64,000 nucleotides of DNA from the NCBI RefSeq assembly GCF_010500895.1, contig NZ_JAAAWO010000011.1, forward strand, positions 103,044-167,043, given 5' to 3'. How positions within the stretch are numbered: position 1 is the stretch's first letter; each line of letters opens with the position of its first letter. Positions 38,508 to 48,331 of this stretch are shown here, piece after piece. This DNA comes from Alteromonas genovensis. Its GTDB lineage: Bacteria; Pseudomonadota; Gammaproteobacteria; Enterobacterales; Alteromonadaceae. A model generated the notes under the pieces. It did not search any database. It worked only from the letters and a program-made list of their open reading frames with translations, and had not been told where the DNA came from. Both the position numbers and the translations under genes were made by a program.

Positions 38508-39755
38508 ATGAAAAACTCCGGTTTAAAAAAGAGTGGTATACCACTTATTATTATTGTTGTTGCGTTCGTTGCAGCAGCAATCATGATCAGCGCTAAAAAA
38601 CCACCCGAACAGGTTCCCGTTGAGATACCGGCCTTTTTGGTAGACGCGCAAGAGGTGTCACCCGAGTCTATTAGTTTTGTCGTCAGTTCACAGGGTAATG
38701 TTGTCCCAAAGCATCAAACTGCATTGAGTGCGCAGGTAAGTGGACAAGTCGTCTCTCTATCTGACCATTTTGTAGTAGGGGGAACGTTCAAAAAAGGTGA
38801 TGTGCTTGCTGTACTAGAGCAAGAAGACTACATGACCGATATGAAGCTTGCTGAAGCTGAGCTTGCGCAAGCTCAGGCTGCCCTACAAGAAGAAATTGCG
38901 AGAGGGAAAGTTGCTGAACAAGAGTGGCGCTCAGTACGCAACTCAACGCCCCCCGAGTTGGGGTTACGCAAGCCTCAGCTCGCCAAGGAACAAGCGAATG
39001 TAAAAGCCTCCGAAGCAAAACTAGAGCGTGCAAGACGTAACTTGGATCGCACAAAAATAAAAGCGCCTTACAACGGTATTGTGGTCGAGCGAAATATCGA
39101 TTTAGGTCAGTTTGTAGCAATGGGAACGCCAATTGGTATGGTGTATTCAACTGATACGGCTGAGGTAAGGCTACCAATCACCGATGGCGACTTAAGGTTT
39201 ATCAACATTGCCGACCAGTCATCAGACGGTGCAGAGGTTACTTTACGGGCTACGGTGGGCGGTGCAAAACGCAGTTGGACTGGGCGCCTAGTTCGCTCTG
39301 AAGGTATTTTGGATACCGGAAGTCGTGTAGTTTTTGCTGTAGTTGAAGTGACGTTGCCTTATCAAATTAATGACGAGCAAGACTCTCCACTTCGATTTGG
39401 ACAATTTGTTGAGGCCGAGATTACCTCAGGCAGAGACGAGCGCTTAATAGTACTTCCCCGCAATATTCTTCGTTTAGATAACACCGTACTGACTGTGAAT
39501 GAAAATCGCGAGCTTGAAATTGTTCCTGTTGATGTAACACGTACCACGGCTGAAGACGTCTTTATTAGCGGCGGTATAAACGAAGGCACTTTGGTAGTGA
39601 CAAGTGCAGTACCTAACCCTTATAACGGAATGAAAGTTCGACTGCCAGGCGATCAAATAGTGTTAGCCGAAGAAGCTGAGCTAGATAAAGGCACTGATAA
39701 AAATTCAGATAAAGAAAAAATTAATACTGATACCTCAGAAGGTGGCAGCGAATGA
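38508..39755 (+). CDS. RND periplasmic adaptor
   Basis: This 415-residue membrane-fusion protein has an N-terminal membrane anchor (IPLIIIVVAFVAAAIMIS), lipoyl halves (SQGNVVPKHQTALSAQVSGQV and RTKIKAPYNGIVVERNIDLG), a short coiled-coil hairpin and a C-terminal barrel, then an acidic/lysine tail of about 35 residues. It overlaps the next RND gene by four bases. The 311-base gap upstream shows no gene. No outer-membrane partner is nearby. Confidence 0.9.
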   Translation: MKNSGLKKSGIPLIIIVVAFVAAAIMISAKKPPEQVPVEIPAFLVDAQEVSPESISFVVSSQGNVVPKHQTALSAQVSGQVVSLSDHFVVGGTFKKGDVLAVLEQEDYMTDMKLAEAELAQAQAALQEEIARGKVAEQEWRSVRNSTPPELGLRKPQLAKEQANVKASEAKLERARRNLDRTKIKAPYNGIVVERNIDLGQFVAMGTPIGMVYSTDTAEVRLPITDGDLRFINIADQSSDGAEVTLRATVGGAKRSWTGRLVRSEGILDTGSRVVFAVVEVTLPYQINDEQDSPLRFGQFVEAEITSGRDERLIVLPRNILRLDNTVLTVNENRELEIVPVDVTRTTAEDVFISGGINEGTLVVTSAVPNPYNGMKVRLPGDQIVLAEEAELDKGTDKNSDKEKINTDTSEGGSE

Positions 39756-42700
39756 GTCGTATAGATACACATAGCGGATTGATTGCTTGGTTTGCACGCA
39801 ACAACGTAGCCGCTAACTTATTGATGTGGCTATTGGTCGTTGGTGGCTTATTTGGTGCATTCTCAATTCAAAAACAAGTGTTTCCAAGTTTCGAAATTGA
39901 TGTAGTTAATGTTCGAGTTCCATACTTGGGTGCTGCGCCACAAGAAGTAGAAGAGGGTGTGCTGCTTAAAATAGAAGAAGCCGTGAAAGAGCTTGAGGGA
40001 ATTAAGCAACTTAACGCTACTGCAGTTGAAGGAATGGGAACCGTAAGTATTCAAGTTGAAGAGGGCTACGACGTTAAGTCTTTGCTCGATGAAATTAAGG
40101 TACAGGTTGATGCAATCCCCAGCTTTCCTGCCGATACGGAAAAGCCGGTTATATATCGACAAAAGATTCAGCAAGACGTTATCTGGGTATCGGTGTATGG
40201 CGATGCCTCCGAGCGCGAGTTAAAAGAGTTTGCAAAAGACCTTCGCGATGATATTGCAAACCTGTCCGGCATATCGAGTGTTCAGGTTGTGGGTGCTCGC
40301 GATTATGAAATTTCAATCGAGCTTTCTGAATCTGACCTGCAAAAATATAACCTCACCTTTGCCGATGTTGTGGCGCGTCTTAGTCAGTCAAGTATCGACT
40401 TACCAGGCGGCTCAATTAGAACTGAAAATGGCGACATCTTATTAAGAACGAAAGGTCAGGCATATACAGGTTGGGATTTTTCACAAATTATCTTAGTGTC
40501 AAACAGTAACGGTACTCGGGTAACTCTAGGTGACGTGGCCTACATTAACGATGGCTTTATCGAAAACAACCAGTACGCTTTATTTGATGGAAAGCCTGCG
40601 GTTAGTTTGCGTGTTCGCGCTGTGGGCGATCAAAATGCCTTAGAAATATCTGAGCAAGTTAACCAATACATCGACAAAGAAAAAGAGACGTTCCCTGCGC
40701 ACATTACAGCAGACACATGGGGAGACAGCTCGTTTTACCTCGCTGACAGACTCAACATGATGCTAGAAAATATGTTTTTCGGTGCCTTGTTAGTTTTCTT
40801 GGTGTTGTCTCTGTTTCTTAAAATTAAGCTGGCGTTTTGGGTCATTATTGGGCTGCCTGTTTGCTTCTTGGGTACGTTGTTAGTGATGCCCTTAGACATG
40901 ATTGGCGTGTCTATTAACATGCTTAGCTTATTTGCTTTTATACTAGTTCTGGGGATTGTGGTAGATGACGCCATTATTATGGGGGAGTCTGCGTATTCCG
41001 AAATAGACGCAAAAGGTCACAGTGCAGAAAATGTTATCGCTGGAGTAAAAAAGGTAGCAATGCCTGCAACGTTTGGTGTGTTAACAACCATTGCCGCATT
41101 CTCGCCAATGCTGATGGTATCTGGGCCCTTCGGCATTATTTGGAAAACCATCGGTATGGTGGTTATTGTTTGTCTTGTCTTCTCTCTCATAGAGTCAAAG
41201 CTGATATTGCCCGCGCATTTAGTGCACATGAAGCTGAAGCCATACGACCCGGCAAAAGCAAATAAATTTCAGCGTTTTAGAGACTTCTTCAGCGAAGGCA
41301 TTAAGAAGTTTATTCACAATACCTATGCCCCATTTTTGGCTAAAGCAGTGAGAAACCGCTATACCACTGTAGCCACTTTCCTAGCCATGCTTATTCTAAC
41401 GGTTGGTTTATTTGGCGGCGGGATTGTGCGGTTTGTATTTTTCCCCAGTATTCCAAGCGACTTTATGTCGGCAAGCTTTGAATTAGAGCCTGGCTCGTCT
41501 ATTGCTCAGCGCGACCGCGTGCTCGACACCCTTCGAGATGCCATGAGTAGAATGGACAAAAAGATTGAAGAAGAGACGGGCACTAACGTTATTAAACACG
41601 CCATGACCTTCGATAACGGAAACTTGGGTGGTGAAATTTTTGCAGAGCTCACCAAAGGAGAAACTCGTACACTGTCAGACTTTGATATTCAAGATCGCTG
41701 GCGTGAAGAAGTACCAGAAATTCCCGGTGTGAAAACTTTTAGTATTAGCTCGCCAGGTGGGCCAGGTGGTGGCGCCGACCTTAGTTTTGAATTTAGTTCT
41801 AGCGATATTAATGCGCTTCGCGCCATCACGGATGAAATAAAAGAAGTTCTTGATACCTACGAAGGCGTTACAGACATTAACGATACCTTCTCTGGTGGTA
41901 GCGATGAAATTCAGCTGGCGCTTAAGCCACAAGCGGATGCCCTTGGCATTACGCTGCAGCAGTTAGGGCAACAGGTTCGCTTTGGTTTTTACGGCGCGCA
42001 GGTACAGCGTATTCAGCGTGACGATGAAGAAATTAAAGTGATGGTGCGCTATCCAAAATCTGAACGCAGCTCAATTGAGCACCTTGAAAATATGCGCGTG
42101 CGAGCGCCAAATGGCCAAGAGATCCCTTTTGAACAAGTTGCCACATTCAATTTGGGTCAGGGCTTCGACTCTATCATTCGCGTTGACGGTAAACGCTCGG
42201 TTACCATTACAGGTGTAGTGGATAAGGCCTTAATGGACCCGTCTGAGGTGACGTATGATGTTGTAGATAACATCATGCCGGACTTACTTGCTCGCTATCC
42301 CAACGTTGAATTTAAGCTACAGGGTAATTCGAAAGAACAAGCCGACGCTATTTTCAGCCTAATGCAAGGACTGCTGTTTGCTCTGTTTGCCATTTATGCC
42401 CTGTTGGCCATTCCGCTTCGCTCTTACAGTCAGCCGCTTATTATTATGTCGGTAATACCGTTTGGCGTGGTGGGTGCCATTATTGGTCACTTGGTGCTTG
42501 GTATGGCGGTAAGCGTGCTGTCCATTTGCGGAATTATTGCGCTGTCGGGAGTTGTGGTAAACGACAGCCTCATTATGGTTGATTTTGTTAACCGGGCACG
42601 TAAAGAGGGACTGTCGTTAATGGATGCCGCCATAAGTGCTGGCACGCAGCGCTTTAGGGCCATTATCCTGACTTCACTGACTACGTTTATGGGGCTTATG

Positions 42701-42901
42701 CCTATCGTATTTGAACGCAGCTTACAGGCGCAAATTGTAATACCAATGGCCATTTCACTGGCGTTCGGTATTTTGTTTGCCACTGTGATTACGCTGCTTC
42801 TTGTTCCTGCGCTGTACTTAATTCTTAACGACATAAAAATGATTTTTAAGGGTAAAGATAACGCAGCGAAGAGTAGTTCTGAGATTGAAAATGCAGGCTG
42901 A
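39752..42901 (+). CDS. RND efflux pump permease
   Basis: This 1049-residue RND permease has the classical helix-4 aspartate pair (LGIVVDDAIIM), unlike the two permeases at 16-22 kb. The SSPGGPGGGADLSFEF segment in the second periplasmic loop marks a distinct subfamily common in marine gammaproteobacteria. With the preceding adaptor it should form a proton-driven exporter. The substrate cannot be assigned. Confidence 0.9.
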   Translation: MSRIDTHSGLIAWFARNNVAANLLMWLLVVGGLFGAFSIQKQVFPSFEIDVVNVRVPYLGAAPQEVEEGVLLKIEEAVKELEGIKQLNATAVEGMGTVSIQVEEGYDVKSLLDEIKVQVDAIPSFPADTEKPVIYRQKIQQDVIWVSVYGDASERELKEFAKDLRDDIANLSGISSVQVVGARDYEISIELSESDLQKYNLTFADVVARLSQSSIDLPGGSIRTENGDILLRTKGQAYTGWDFSQIILVSNSNGTRVTLGDVAYINDGFIENNQYALFDGKPAVSLRVRAVGDQNALEISEQVNQYIDKEKETFPAHITADTWGDSSFYLADRLNMMLENMFFGALLVFLVLSLFLKIKLAFWVIIGLPVCFLGTLLVMPLDMIGVSINMLSLFAFILVLGIVVDDAIIMGESAYSEIDAKGHSAENVIAGVKKVAMPATFGVLTTIAAFSPMLMVSGPFGIIWKTIGMVVIVCLVFSLIESKLILPAHLVHMKLKPYDPAKANKFQRFRDFFSEGIKKFIHNTYAPFLAKAVRNRYTTVATFLAMLILTVGLFGGGIVRFVFFPSIPSDFMSASFELEPGSSIAQRDRVLDTLRDAMSRMDKKIEEETGTNVIKHAMTFDNGNLGGEIFAELTKGETRTLSDFDIQDRWREEVPEIPGVKTFSISSPGGPGGGADLSFEFSSSDINALRAITDEIKEVLDTYEGVTDINDTFSGGSDEIQLALKPQADALGITLQQLGQQVRFGFYGAQVQRIQRDDEEIKVMVRYPKSERSSIEHLENMRVRAPNGQEIPFEQVATFNLGQGFDSIIRVDGKRSVTITGVVDKALMDPSEVTYDVVDNIMPDLLARYPNVEFKLQGNSKEQADAIFSLMQGLLFALFAIYALLAIPLRSYSQPLIIMSVIPFGVVGAIIGHLVLGMAVSVLSICGIIALSGVVVNDSLIMVDFVNRARKEGLSLMDAAISAGTQRFRAIILTSLTTFMGLMPIVFERSLQAQIVIPMAISLAFGILFATVITLLLVPALYLILNDIKMIFKGKDNAAKSSSEIENAG

Positions 42902-42932
42902 TCTCAAAATAGCCGTGTTTTTGGAGAGTAAG

Positions 42933-45185
42933 TTGAAAATTAAATCAATGCGTTCATTTGCTGTGGTGCTAGCGGCCGGTGCTGTGGTTGCCTGTAATTC
43001 GGCTTACCAATCTGATTCGGCCTCAAAGGACGGCACAGATACCTCTAGCCCGAGCGCACATGAAACAGGCACTACTACTTTGATGCCTACGCTGTCTGTT
43101 ACATCGGGGACTTACCCAACGACAAGAACGGTTTCTCAAGTAGATAATTATCACGGGGTGAAAGTAAGCGACCCTTATCGATGGTTAGAAGCGCAAGATA
43201 CACCCGAGGTGAAAGCGTGGGTTGATGCGCAAAATGCGTTAGCTAAACCGCTGTTAAGTGCGCTTCCATCTCACGAGCGCTATACAGAACGCCTAACTGC
43301 GCTTTGGGATTACGAGAAGTACTCGACACCCTATATGGTTAATTCGAAGGTGTTTTATACTTACAACAACGGGCTACAGAATCAGTATGTCATGTATGTG
43401 TCCAGCGATGCAGAAGGCGAAGGGAAAGGAGAAGGAAACTTCGACGTACTCATCGACCCCAACACGCTAAGTGATGATGGCACCGTGTCTATGTCCTCTA
43501 CCGAGGTGAGCCCTCAAGCCAGTTATCTTGCCTATACACTGTCTGATGGCGGCAGCGATTGGAAAACAGTGCACGTACGTGATGTGAGTTCAAAGCGAGA
43601 TACTAACGATATTTTAAGCGGTGTGAAGTTCACTAATATCGCTTGGTTGCCTGACGAAACGGGCTTTTACTATTCTCGCTATCCACAAGATGAAAACGGT
43701 GAGTATGACGATAGCCAAACCGTTTCGATTTACTTTCATCAATTAGGCACTGAGCAGCGCGAAGACAAGCTTATTTTCAAGTTTGATGATAAACCAACAT
43801 GGAACCCGTATGCTGAGGTAATTCAAGGTGGAAAAACGCTGCTGATTTCCGTATTCGAAGGCTATCAGTCAAATGGTGTCTATGCAAAATCCCTTGCCGA
43901 AGACGGGCCTCTACTGCCAATTTTCGATAAATGGGATGGCAGATATGAGCTTATTGGTGAAGAAGGCAACACGCTCTTTTTCTCATCTACTGAAAACGCA
44001 CCTACCGGAAAAGTAATTCAAGTTTCCCTAACGGATAGCCCGGCAAGCGATAGGTCATCAACTGGCAAAGTTGTTAGTGAGAGAACCACCATCATACAAA
44101 GCAGTGACGCAACGCTTCGAGACGTATCTCTCTTTGGCGGCAAACTGTTCGTACAATACTTAAAAGACGTAAAAGCAAACGTTGTTGTGTTTGACACCAA
44201 AGGCAATAAGCTAGAGGAATTGGCGTTTTCAGATATTGGTAATGTATCCGGCTTTAATGGCAGTAAAAACGCAGACTCGACATTTTATAAACTAACTGGT
44301 TTCACTAACCCTGGGCAGGTATTTAAATACGATTTAAACACCGGAACAAGCACGGTTTTTAAAACCATTGATACTGGCATCAATTACGACAACTACGTGA
44401 CCAAGCAAGTATTCTATACCAGCAAAGATGGCACTCAAGTACCTATGTTTATTGTGCATAAAAAAGGCATAGAACTAGACGGCAATAACAAAACATTATT
44501 GTACGGGTATGGCGGTTTTAACATTTCTTTACTACCTAGCTACTCTATCTCTCGCATGGTTTGGGTAGAGCAGGGGAACGTGCTCGCTATCGCAAACATT
44601 CGCGGCGGGGGGGAATACGGTGAGCAATGGCACCAAGCTGGCACTAAATTAAACAAGCAGAATGTGTTTGATGACTTTATATCAGGGGCAAATTTCCTGA
44701 TTGATAAGGGCTACACTTCAAGCGAAAAACTCGCGGTACAGGGCGGTTCAAACGGAGGCTTATTGGTTGGTGCTGCTATCACTCAACGACCAGATTTATT
44801 TGCGGCGGCCTTACCGGCGGTGGGCGTGTTAGACATGTTGCGCTACCACACGCCAAGTGCCAATGCCCGGGCATGGTCTTCAGACTATGGGTTGAGTGAA
44901 AACAAAGAACAGTTTGAAGCGCTATATGCTTATTCGCCGTTACACAACACAAAAGCAGGCACGTGTTACCCTGCGACTATGATAACCACAGGCGATCACG
45001 ACGATAGGGTTGTACCTTGGCACAGTTATAAATTCGCTGCTCAGCTTCAAGCCGCCCAAGGATGTGATAACCCCATACTGCTTAAAGTTGAGACCAGAGC
45101 AGGTCATGGTGCTGGCACACCCACGTGGATGCGTATTCAGGGCTATGCCGACCAGTGGGCATTTTTAGAGTCTGCTTTGAACTAG
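42933..45185 (+). CDS. Prolyl oligopeptidase family (S9) lipoprotein
   Basis: This serine peptidase of about 750 residues cleaves peptides after proline in well-studied relatives. It has a seven-bladed propeller-type N-terminal half (DPYRWLEAQDTPEVKAWV at the start), the catalytic serine in QGGSNGGLLVGA, aspartate in DHDDRVVPWHS and histidine in RAGHGAGTP. Lipobox AVVAC near the N-terminus predicts a membrane-anchored periplasmic or surface form. TTG at 42933 has GGAGAG well placed, whereas the ATG at 42948 is too far from it. It starts 31 bases after the RND stop. Confidence 0.9.
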   Translation: MKIKSMRSFAVVLAAGAVVACNSAYQSDSASKDGTDTSSPSAHETGTTTLMPTLSVTSGTYPTTRTVSQVDNYHGVKVSDPYRWLEAQDTPEVKAWVDAQNALAKPLLSALPSHERYTERLTALWDYEKYSTPYMVNSKVFYTYNNGLQNQYVMYVSSDAEGEGKGEGNFDVLIDPNTLSDDGTVSMSSTEVSPQASYLAYTLSDGGSDWKTVHVRDVSSKRDTNDILSGVKFTNIAWLPDETGFYYSRYPQDENGEYDDSQTVSIYFHQLGTEQREDKLIFKFDDKPTWNPYAEVIQGGKTLLISVFEGYQSNGVYAKSLAEDGPLLPIFDKWDGRYELIGEEGNTLFFSSTENAPTGKVIQVSLTDSPASDRSSTGKVVSERTTIIQSSDATLRDVSLFGGKLFVQYLKDVKANVVVFDTKGNKLEELAFSDIGNVSGFNGSKNADSTFYKLTGFTNPGQVFKYDLNTGTSTVFKTIDTGINYDNYVTKQVFYTSKDGTQVPMFIVHKKGIELDGNNKTLLYGYGGFNISLLPSYSISRMVWVEQGNVLAIANIRGGGEYGEQWHQAGTKLNKQNVFDDFISGANFLIDKGYTSSEKLAVQGGSNGGLLVGAAITQRPDLFAAALPAVGVLDMLRYHTPSANARAWSSDYGLSENKEQFEALYAYSPLHNTKAGTCYPATMITTGDHDDRVVPWHSYKFAAQLQAAQGCDNPILLKVETRAGHGAGTPTWMRIQGYADQWAFLESALN

Positions 45186-45237
45186 GTTTTTATGCCCTGA
45201 TGACCAACTAAGATTTAAATACTTTACTCTATATTTG

Positions 45238-45266
45238 AAAGCCGCTCCTATGAGCGGCTTTTTTTT
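45238..45266 (+). terminator. Intrinsic terminator of the RND-S9 operon
   Basis: GCCGCTC pairs with GAGCGGC around CTAT, extended by an A/T pair run and followed by eight T. Confidence 0.88.
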
Positions 45267-45292
45267 GTTTGCATTTCGTACGAATACACATA

Positions 45293-45310
45293 TACTGTAT
45301 ATATACAGTA
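45293..45310. promoter_or_regulatory. LexA-like palindrome with short spacer
   Basis: TACTGTATATATACAGTA is a perfect 18-bp palindrome with LexA arms CTGT and ACAG but a six-base spacer instead of eight. It lies 115 bases upstream of the next start codon. It may be a different repressor's site. Confidence 0.4.
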
Positions 45311-45424
45311 TGGTTTAAAATGATTCGAGTTAAAATGGTGTCGCCCTTTCTCACTTCTGCAGCTATGTAGAAAAACTGTGTAGAAGGCGCGTTCCGATGA
45401 TTAAGCGTTGGCAGGAGATACGAT

Positions 45425-45781
45425 ATGCAAACAGGTATTAAGTCAGTAGATACATTAATTACTAAATATGGCATTTTAGTGAGTCCTGGTGCAGATGAGT
45501 TTCAACGTCGTGTGCGACTGACTGGCGGTGACGAAAGAGCAAACAATCTACCGTTTTGCATGTACCAAAAAGTAGCGCATGCACCGTTATCGAAGTGTTT
45601 CAATGTTCACCACTTCTACTTGCCTTCACACAAGGGAAAGCTGGCTAGTTTTTTGTTTGACGAAAAAGGTAACCTCATAGAGCAGGTTTACTATCAACGT
45701 GTAGCACGTTGGGTGAAAGTATGTAGAAAGTTAGAACAGTTAGTAACACGCGCTAAGCAAGACGTTCAGTTGGCGGCGTAA
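45425..45781 (+). CDS. Uncharacterised 118-residue protein
   Basis: I do not recognise a family. The protein has an alternating hydrophobic/basic pattern, a central CFNVHHFYLPSHKGKLASFLF and a basic C-terminal helix (RVARWVKVCRKLEQLVTRAK). There is no signal peptide or membrane segment. AGGAG lies close before the ATG, and a terminator follows the stop, so it looks like a real single-gene unit. The palindrome upstream hints at regulated expression. Confidence 0.65.
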   Translation: MQTGIKSVDTLITKYGILVSPGADEFQRRVRLTGGDERANNLPFCMYQKVAHAPLSKCFNVHHFYLPSHKGKLASFLFDEKGNLIEQVYYQRVARWVKVCRKLEQLVTRAKQDVQLAA

Positions 45782-45830
45782 TCAAAGAACTTGCTTTGAT
45801 ATAACCGCGCAGTATTTCTAACTCGCATAA

Positions 45831-45860
45831 AAAAACGGTAGCCAACTGGCTACCGTTTTT
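45831..45860. terminator. Bidirectional intrinsic terminator
   Basis: AAAAACGGTAGCC pairs with GGCTACCGTTTTT around AACT, between the convergent 118-residue gene and the TonB receptor gene. Confidence 0.9.
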
Positions 45861-45893
45861 ATCTATTTAAAAAGCTATTTGTTAATAAATGGC

Positions 45894-48170
45894 TTAGTAA
45901 TACGTGTATTTAAACTCTACACCCCAGATGCGAGGCTGGTTAACGATACCGGTCAGGTTATTGAAGTCGATAGCGCCTTTAACGTTATCTTCGTCAGTAA
46001 TGTTGCGACCAAATAGGGCTACTGTGTAGTTATGAGCAAAGTTCTCGTAACCTACGCGCAATCCACCTTCAAAGTTATTGTCGGTAGTAAACTCAACGGC
46101 TTCGTATAAGAAGATGTTGGTCTCGCCTTGGAATGCCCAGTCGGTAAATACGAAGAACTCACCGTCGTCACCCATAGGAATGGTGTAGCGTGCAGTAAAG
46201 TTAAAGATTGACTCAGGCGCCTGTGGGAAAGGGTTGCCGTCGATAGACGCAACAAAACCGTCAGGGCGTGGGTCGGTTACTGTACAGTTACCTGTTGAAC
46301 CGAATGCTGGATCGGTACCACATGGAGATACAGTCAGTGAATCATCTTGTATTTCTGTGTGGTTATAGCTGTAACCTGCTGTAAAGCTAAGCTCATCAGT
46401 GGCTAACCATTGTGCATCAAGTTCAAAACCGTACGCTTCACCTTTATCGGCATTAACAAGCGCAGTGAAGTTATTTCCACCACCGATTGCAGAGAACTGC
46501 ATATCGTCAACCGTGTAGTAGAAAGCAGCAGCGTTTAAGCGTAATGAGTCGTCAAGTAGGTCAGACTTAAAACCAATTTCAAATGAATTAATGGTTTCTG
46601 AATCAGCGACAGAAGGCGCGCCTTCAAATGCTACGTCACGGGCTTGAATTGTTTGTGCTCTAAAGCCGTTTGCATAACGTGCGAATACAGACATGTCGTC
46701 TGTAATACGGTAGTTTGCACTTAATTCGTAGCTTGCTTGACCGTCACTTACATTCACGTCGTCATAGTCTTGAATGCTTGCAGCGCCAATAACTACCGCA
46801 AAACCGTTTACGTTTTGCTCGCCCACAACAAGGCTCTTAGAGTCGTGAGTGTAACGAACGCCGGCTGTTACGTTTAACTTTTCGTTTACTTGGTAAGAAC
46901 TTTGACCAAATAGCGCCCACGTTTGGTTTTCATGGAAAACTGTAGTCGCGCCGAAGAAGCCGTCGATACTAGTAACGTTAAATGACGCATCGTAATAGAA
47001 TGCACCTAGTTGCCAGTTCATTGCGTCTGTAGTGTTGCTAGAGATACGGAACTCTTGCGTGTATTGCTCAAGGTCGTTCAGCTCATCTTTAGTCACTGCA
47101 GAGAATGGGATAAACCCAGGGCCAGATGTGCCGTCTGCATTGTTAAAGCCACCGTCGACATCACCAAGGCTTGAACCGTCAGCCGTTTCTAGTGCTGAGA
47201 TTGAAGTAAAAGTGACGTCGTCCATGTCATATTCAAGTTTTAGTGATGTACCAAAACCTTCGTACGCTTGTGGGTTGTTGTCGATACCGTCGCCTTCAAG
47301 GTCACCGTCATAGAATACAGTTTCGCGATCGTAGTTAGCGTTTAGATCGTTGCTGCCTTTGTCGAAAACGTTAGCACGGAAAATAGACGCTGTACCTTCA
47401 AGGTCGCGACCATGTACGTTAAGTAGTGCCGAGAAGTCTGCAGAAGGTTCCCAAAGAAGTTGTAAGCGGTATGCTTTTTCGTCATAGCCACCAATTGCAT
47501 CGTCTTCGCCTGTGAATGCGTTATCAATGTAGTCATCACGATCTTGCGATAAAACAGATAAACGAGCAGAAAGATCGTCAGTTAAACCACCGCTGATTGC
47601 GCCTTCGAAGTTCATTGTACCAAAAGAGCCGAAACCAGCTTTGGCATAACCTTCAAGATCCTGAGTAGGCTTAACGGTGTCAAACTTGATAATACCTGCA
47701 GTGGTATTACGACCGAACAGTGTGCCTTGTGGACCGCGAAGTACTTCTACTTGTTGAACGTCAAACAGTGGGAAGCTTTTTAGAACCACGTTTTCCATTA
47801 CCACTTCGTCCATGATAATAGAAACAGGTTGTGAAGCAGCAAGGTCGAAGTCGGTGTTTCCCAAACCACGAATGTAAAAACGTGGTGCTACGCGACCATT
47901 TGATGATTCAGCGTAAAGACCCGGAACGCGAACAGCTAGTGCAAGAATATCTTCACCGCCTGAGAAAATGCTTTCGAACTTCTCGCCGCTTAATGTAGCA
48001 ACAGAAATAGGAACTTCCTGAATAGACTGTGTACGCTTTTGCGCGGTTACAGTAATCTTTTCAAGTGCTGATTCTTTCTTTTCAGTCGTTGTAGCTTCTT
48101 GAGCTAGTGCCGACGTGCTAAAAGCAGCGCTGATAGCTAACGCCAATGACGCGATTTTATATGAACTCAT
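45894..48170 (-). CDS. TonB-dependent outer-membrane receptor
   Basis: This 758-residue precursor has a signal peptide (ending SALAQ), an N-terminal TonB-box-like and plug region (EKITVTAQKRTQSIQEVPISV, then RGLGNTDFD and VLRGPQGTLFGRNTTAG), and a beta-barrel ending in an aromatic residue (EFKYTYY). It imports a large or scarce ligand through the outer membrane using TonB energy. The plug style is that of Sphingomonas/Alteromonas substrate receptors, not typical siderophore types. The ligand is unknown. Confidence 0.93.
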   Translation of the reverse strand: MSSYKIASLALAISAAFSTSALAQEATTTEKKESALEKITVTAQKRTQSIQEVPISVATLSGEKFESIFSGGEDILALAVRVPGLYAESSNGRVAPRFYIRGLGNTDFDLAASQPVSIIMDEVVMENVVLKSFPLFDVQQVEVLRGPQGTLFGRNTTAGIIKFDTVKPTQDLEGYAKAGFGSFGTMNFEGAISGGLTDDLSARLSVLSQDRDDYIDNAFTGEDDAIGGYDEKAYRLQLLWEPSADFSALLNVHGRDLEGTASIFRANVFDKGSNDLNANYDRETVFYDGDLEGDGIDNNPQAYEGFGTSLKLEYDMDDVTFTSISALETADGSSLGDVDGGFNNADGTSGPGFIPFSAVTKDELNDLEQYTQEFRISSNTTDAMNWQLGAFYYDASFNVTSIDGFFGATTVFHENQTWALFGQSSYQVNEKLNVTAGVRYTHDSKSLVVGEQNVNGFAVVIGAASIQDYDDVNVSDGQASYELSANYRITDDMSVFARYANGFRAQTIQARDVAFEGAPSVADSETINSFEIGFKSDLLDDSLRLNAAAFYYTVDDMQFSAIGGGNNFTALVNADKGEAYGFELDAQWLATDELSFTAGYSYNHTEIQDDSLTVSPCGTDPAFGSTGNCTVTDPRPDGFVASIDGNPFPQAPESIFNFTARYTIPMGDDGEFFVFTDWAFQGETNIFLYEAVEFTTDNNFEGGLRVGYENFAHNYTVALFGRNITDEDNVKGAIDFNNLTGIVNQPRIWGVEFKYTYY

Positions 48171-48331
48171 GTTTTCACCAAGATGATTGTGTCAGTTTCT
48201 TTGTAGTGTAGTGCGCTTATTTTTTTTGGATTTGCGCAACGAGCGCGAGTTTACCTAAATTTATGAGAAAATGCTGCAGTTTTTAACGAAATTACCTTTA
48301 ATTTGAATATCAGTCGAAATGATTATATTGG

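Noticed and set aside
45320..45370. A 16-codon leader-like ORF
   Set aside because: There is no Shine-Dalgarno signal and no repeated regulatory codon, so it is not a credible leader peptide.
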